Assembly: GCA_003693705.1 (NCBI GenBank)
Contig: RBZT01000594.1
Span: forward strand, 16,968-80,967
DNA: 64,000 nt
Reading direction: 5' to 3'
Source of the DNA: Polymyxa betae
Lineage: Eukaryota; Endomyxa; Phytomyxea; Plasmodiophorida; Plasmodiophoridae
The notes under the pieces are model-generated. The model was not told the DNA's origin, did not search any database, and saw only the letters and a program-made list of their open reading frames with translations. The position numbers were made by a program, and so were the translations under genes. Of this stretch, positions 60,076-64,000 are shown one piece after another (position 1 is the first letter of the stretch; each line of letters begins with the position of its first letter).

Positions 60076-60360
60076 CTATAAGCCATCAAAGCCGTCCGGC
60101 TGCCTTGATTCCAATATGCCGCCATGAGTTAAGTTTGTCTCAGTTGTGAGTGGTAACCTGATTCCAAGCGTAGAAAACCCGATGGGCAATATCTTGTCGT
60201 CTGGGCTTCTCTTTAATGTTCGATCGCTCATCAATTCGTTATGTTTTTGAAGGAAGTAATGTTTGAATGGTGGGTTAATACCGACATCCAAAACCTGAAG
60301 CTTAGATGTATCATCGGCGACAACACTTTTAACCGATAAAAAGTCAGCATCTTTAATGAA
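60076..60360 (-). pseudogene. Relic of a DDE_1 (pogo/Tigger-like) transposase
   Basis: On the minus strand the translation gives VADDTSKLQVLDVGINPPFK followed by HYFLQKHNELM. This matches the TS-LQPLDVG-N-PFK block just after the catalytic region of DDE_1 transposases. No intact transposase frame extends upstream: stop codons interrupt coding-like pieces back to about 61.2 kb. No terminal repeats were found. The relic shows that this end of the window contains old mobile DNA. Confidence 0.5.
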
Positions 60361-61704
60361 CTACACCATGAATTGTTGACAAACCTCCGTGCCCAGTTCC
60401 GCGAGTTCTAAATGTGCAGAAAAACCGTCCTGTTAGATTGTGACTCGAGATTGCCAGAAGATTCCAAGTCTGGAAAGTTCCAAGGAGTCGGAATGCGTGA
60501 AGTGCAATGTTCCAAATAGGTTTTGATCGATGTTTGTGTCATAATAAAGATTAAAGAGAAGCAGTCGCCAGGTTGGAAACACTGTTAGGAACCATAACGA
60601 ACACCATCTCCAGTTTGTCACCTAGATCCGAGGAATCAACAGATTTCTGGTTATTCCGCTTATTTGCAGAAGGCGCTGTTGGGTCCGGCATATCCGGTTC
60701 GTCAGCTACAGAAGCGTCGCCGTCATCTGCACGTTCCGGATCGTTGACGTGGATGGTGGACTGGCCCAGATCTGATCAAGTACCCGGCGACTTCGCGAAG
60801 TAAGGCGTGACGAGAGCCAGAATCTGGTCATCAATGGTATCGGATCCGGCTGATCGTTACTAAGCCTGTTTTCTTGGCCTTATGTTCCAATCGGCCCCTG
60901 GTCCCTCCACTTTTTCAGCAGGGCGTCGTACTTAAAGCGAATCTTCGTGAGCGGAACGTTGGTATTGTGCTCCAGACACCTGTCTTTCAATACGAGTGCC
61001 CAACCTTCTCCCGACGCTTTATGATTGCTTTTGCTTTAAAAGTACTTGACGTGGGCCTTACGGCTGAGCCTCAACAGAGTTTCCATTATCTCGACAGATT
61101 TTAGTCGGTCTTTGTTGTCAGAAGACTGTTCTGCCTTCGGTGTCCTTCCTCTTTTCGACGTAATTGAATGCCTCTGCTTTGTGCTCCAAATCCGTGAAAG
61201 GCGAAGAACTCTGGCTGCGGTCACTGCATGTGGTAGAAATCTGCTGCTCAGTGTTCATGACCTTCAACCTGGAAAAGATTTTGATAAGTGCTAATGATAT
61301 ATCAGTTTAGTCTTGGAGTCAACGGCTGCACACAGCTAGAATTCTTCGTGATTTATGCCTGGAGTCATTAGAGAACGTTTGAAGCGCCAGAGTTTGAATT
61401 TGAGTTTCGGTTTCATCCAATGCAGCAGTCACAGAGTCGAAGGATGAGGCCGCTCAAACTCAAACTCAACGACTGTTGAGATATGGGAAAACGCAGCCCT
61501 TTACTCAAGTCACAGCATCGCCAGAGACACGACCAGTACGTTAAAGGTACCCTCACCCACACAGGCGAGACGAGACGGCAGCACTTCAAATTTTTTATAA
61601 AACTGTTAGGGCGCTTTAGATACCATGCAGAATCTGGGTTGGACAACCCGCAATCCGGATTGCCGTGGAATCGATTTTTTTGGCATCCCAAAATCCCGTT
61701 TTAT
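60361..61704. other. Gene-poor stretch, probably decayed mobile DNA
   Basis: Only frames below about 90 codons, on both strands, interrupted by stops. Parts on the minus strand are Lys/Arg-rich and may be further transposase remains, but none can be named. Confidence 0.35.
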
Positions 61705-61736
61705 AAATCCAGATTTTGCCCGCAAAATCTGGATTT
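61705..61736. repeat. Perfect 15-bp inverted repeat, with a third copy at 62047-62061
   Basis: The arm AAATCCAGATTTTGC (61705-61719) is followed after CC by its exact reverse complement (61722-61736). A direct copy of the same arm occurs at 62047-62061, bracketing the Myb/SANT-like fragment. Related AATCCGGATT and AATCTGG words occur nearby. Confidence 0.75.
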
Positions 61737-61804
61737 CTAAAATCCTATCAGGACCTGGATTTCGCACGGTAATTCAGGATTCGCGTGTTAATCTTTCTCA
61801 GGTC

Positions 61805-62010
61805 GATGAAGAAACCGGCATCTAGCAAGGCACCACGAACTGTGTGGGATCTGGACAAAGACGCGTACCTTGTGTCCTTAACTGCTTCAGATGCAGGTCG
61901 GCACGTGCCGACTCAAGGTTTAAAAAGGAGGCCTGGACGGCAGTGGCCCTGCATTTCAACATTAAACTTGCATTAGACTACGATCGTGATCAGTTAAAAA
62001 CACGTTATAA
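61805..62010 (+). pseudogene. Frameshifted Myb/SANT-like DNA-binding domain, copy 1
   Basis: One frame gives MKKPASSKAPRTVWDLDKDA and continues to a run near TTTAAAAAGG (about 61918-61927). The next frame continues FKKEAWTAVALHFNIKLALD then YDRDQLKTRYKQ. Together these form the W-x(n)-W...fn...qLKtRY pattern of Myb/SANT-like (Myb_DNA-bind_3) domains often found beside Harbinger-type elements. The change of frame without a usable intron marks it as broken or as a sequencing slip. Confidence 0.5.
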
Positions 62011-62489
62011 GCAGGCTCATGCTCGTTTGGTGCCCGCAAGTACATAAAATCCAGATTTTGCGAATATCGGTTTCCTCTGGAAAGGAATCCCCGATTTTGA
62101 AATTGCGTGTTATCCAAACGCGCCCTCAATCGAGTAAGCTGTATCGACGCCTCAGCAATTTCTTCGAGCTGTGCTCGTGCCGGGTCGCCTCTCGCGATCG
62201 TGCCTGAAAACCATCCTCTCAATTAGCAACCCAGTCGGAACTGGATACCTCTCAGCACCAAATGAACGTTGCAGCATCTTCACTATCCACAGATATTGAC
62301 AGCTGCAGCCCGCCCATGCCGGCCGGATGGGTTGTTTGCATCCCCAAACAGTTGCAACGACCTACAAGCAACCCCCATCTCGCAGGGAGGAAAAGCTCAG
62401 CGAAGTCAGTTTTGCTGTGCTGACGATATCCTTTTGCTTAAACCTGTGAATCTTTTTACACCATGGAAATGCGGTAGGGGGAAAACAAT

Positions 62490-62710
62490 GCAATTAGTTT
62501 GGAAAGAGATGGCGCATCAGCTCGCCAATACCCCCGGGTTTGGCGTCAAGCGCGATGGCCCTGGCTGCAAAACAAGGTTCGAGAAGATCATGGTGTTCAA
62601 GGATAACAACCAAACAGCTTTGGAGGAAATCAGGATTTACCGAGGAGTACAATGAAAGAGAATTGCTTCTCGAAAACATCGACATTCGCATGACTGATCA
62701 CACAGAATGA
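62490..62710 (+). pseudogene. Frameshifted Myb/SANT-like domain, second half
   Basis: Frame one reads VWKEMAHQLANTPGFGVKRD then GPGCKTRFEKIMVFKDNNQT. A second frame continues SGFTEEYNERELLLENIDIR. In this family the core domain is followed by a (S)G-x-EEY-xER-xLL-x-DI motif, so the two pieces belong together but are out of frame (shift near 62.62 kb). Confidence 0.5.
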
Positions 62711-63377
62711 GCAGCCGAAGTCAGCGCCAAGGGCAAGAAGAAGGCCGAGGCTATCGAATCGTCCGGCGATCATCTCCGGCGATCCTGCTCTGGAAACCAG
62801 ATTTAAGCTTCTATTGAAAACATTTGAATCTCAAGAAATGGCATCTTTAAGAAAAAATCTGGTGCAACGAAAAACTTCGACGAGCAAGAGCAGCTTCTTA
62901 CCGATATTACATCACGTCAGGAGTCAGGACGACTGGTTCAGCGCCATCATTTAGCCATCAAAGTGTGCAAAGGATCAAGAACAGGCTAAGGCCAAGCGTA
63001 GTAAGAAATCCGGCGAGATCATTCGCCGTTCAACAAACGAAGGAACAAATGACAGCGACTGAAGCAACTTAGAAACTGAGATCGCCAATCCAAGCGCCGT
63101 AAACGAAAGAAACGTGATGGGTTTCATTGGTGCAATCCAAAAGGCGATCGCGGATTCTGCCGGTATAAACGAACAGAAACTGCAGCTTGAGCGTGAACGA
63201 TTAGAACTAGACAAGCGTGAAGCCGAGCTTCGAACTGGGGAAACCCAGCGACAGTCCCAATCTGAGGCAAGGATCCACGCTTTTATGGCTCAAATGGGGG
63301 AACTGATGGGTAAATTTTCGAGAAAATGTGATTTCCCTTTCCTTATGTATTCAGTAAATATATTGGATTCAAAATGA
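62705..63377 (+). pseudogene. Broken tail of the Myb/SANT-like family, with internal duplication
   Basis: Two short coding-like pieces share a motif: KKKAEAIESSGDHLRRS (near 62.73 kb) and KRSKKSGEIIRRS (near 63.0 kb). After a stop codon the frame continues SAVNERNVMGFIGAIQKAIA and a Leu/Glu/Arg coiled coil (KLQLERERLELDKREAELR), to 63377. This is the usual C-terminal part of such SANT-like proteins. In-frame stops show the copy is not intact unless unrecognised introns remove them. Confidence 0.4.
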
Positions 63378-63704
63378 ACTTTCCGGATTTCCAATAAACA
63401 ATGAAATCTGCCGTCACATCCGTTATTTACAAAATGAAATCCAAAATTGACGTAAATATTTTACGATGATTTACGTGGGATGGGCGGACAATTCAAAATT
63501 AATAATCGCGTTTGATTTTTAATATCCACACAGAAGGCTTTTGGCTCGCTCATTAAAAATGTCCTTCTGGCTACCTTAAATTCCTGGCACGGGCGAAATT
63601 GTTCATAACATCGCTCATCGCCTCAAGGTCACGTAACAAATTGGAAAAGCCTCATTATCATTGCTTGCCAACGTTACTATTATTAAAAGATCTTTTAATG
63701 TGAT
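63378..63704. other. A/T-rich stretch, no gene seen
   Basis: No open frame of note. It leads into the hairpin and repeat cluster at the window end. Confidence 0.35.
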
Positions 63705-63765
63705 AAGATCTTTTAATGTGATATTTTTGAAATCGTTTTTCAAAAATATCACATTAAAAGGTCTT
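63705..63765. repeat. Long near-perfect hairpin (28-bp stem, 5-nt loop)
   Basis: AAGATCTTTTAATGTGATAT and the following bases up to 63732 pair with 63738-63765, with one G-T type mismatch; the loop is TCGTT. A further direct copy of the first half (AAAGATCTTTTAATGTGATA) starts at about 63686. It could be the end of a MITE-like element. No transcript evidence. Confidence 0.8.
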
Positions 63766-63781
63766 ATAACGTGATATTTTT

Positions 63782-63823
63782 TTACGTTACCGCCTATTGG
63801 CCTTTAATTACGTTACCGCCTAT
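63782..63823. repeat. 16-bp direct repeat TTACGTTACCGCCTAT
   Basis: Exact copies at 63782-63797 and 63808-63823, with a shorter relative (TTTACGTTACCTA) near 63931. Lies next to the hairpin at the window end. Confidence 0.75.
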
Positions 63824-64000
63824 CTCCGCGTCCGTAGAATACCGCCACTGACGAACGCACCCCTGCTTTGCAGCTAAGTGCGCAGAAACGAGCGTCACCT
63901 AACTAACTGTAGAACTGCGAACCGCAGCTTTTACGTTACCTACTTAGAGTGAGCCATCCCTACCACGGAAAGGCTCTTAACAGGACTCCGGACTCAACCC

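Overview
The window is nuclear DNA of a gene-dense protist. About thirty genes lie on both strands, many cut by GT-AG introns of only about 43-60 bp. They encode standard eukaryotic machinery such as PP4, RAD1, SmD2, RNA polymerase III subunit RPC3, PAM16, serine palmitoyltransferase LCB2 and ribosomal protein eL8. A four-EF-hand CDPK, a two-pore channel, a p25-alpha-like protein and an RDR-type RNA-dependent RNA polymerase together argue against animals and fungi. They fit the SAR assemblage or a similar group; a plasmodiophorid-like rhizarian would match the gene density and tiny introns, but this is inference. I see no rRNA, tRNA or CRISPR.

Layout. 0.3-6.1 kb: intron-rich kinesin-6-like motor (+). 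6.2-9.8 kb: RAD1 and a long intronless coiled-coil protein (-). 10-15.3 kb: glycosyltransferase-like protein, epsin and an auxilin-type J protein (-), the last two both linked to clathrin coats. 16.3-17.5 kb: actin-related protein (+). 18-19.5 kb: divergent eL8/NOP16 pair. 19.7-25.4 kb: PP4 and an RRM-like protein (-), then RPC3 (+). 25.6-34.3 kb: membrane coiled-coil protein, two C2H2 proteins, PH-domain protein, CDPK and a syntaxin. 35.3-41.9 kb: RDR, PAM16, LCB2 (+). 42.6-47.3 kb: p25-alpha-like protein (+), 2OG-oxygenase (-), SmD2 (+), hypothetical gene (-). 48.3-50.6 kb: zinc-finger/PH/kinase protein (-). 50.9-55.8 kb: GC-rich subtilisin-like protease and a second kinesin whose tail resembles a degenerate PARP/ADP-ribosyltransferase domain (+). 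56-59 kb: two-pore channel (-). 59-64 kb: gene-poor, with a DDE transposase relic, frameshifted Myb/SANT-like fragments, direct repeats and hairpins.

The most unusual points are: the kinesin with an ADP-ribosyltransferase-like tail; three short introns built largely of telomere-like CCCTAA(A) units; an 8-mer (CCAGTACG/CGTACTGG) present at least 19 times but confined to a few segments; and a 10-nt internal microexon in the actin-related gene. Several genes were assembled by hand from small exons (PAM16, SmD2, and the exon joins of RAD1, the RRM protein and the kinesins). Exon joins are inferred from GT/AG sites and reading frame, not from transcripts.
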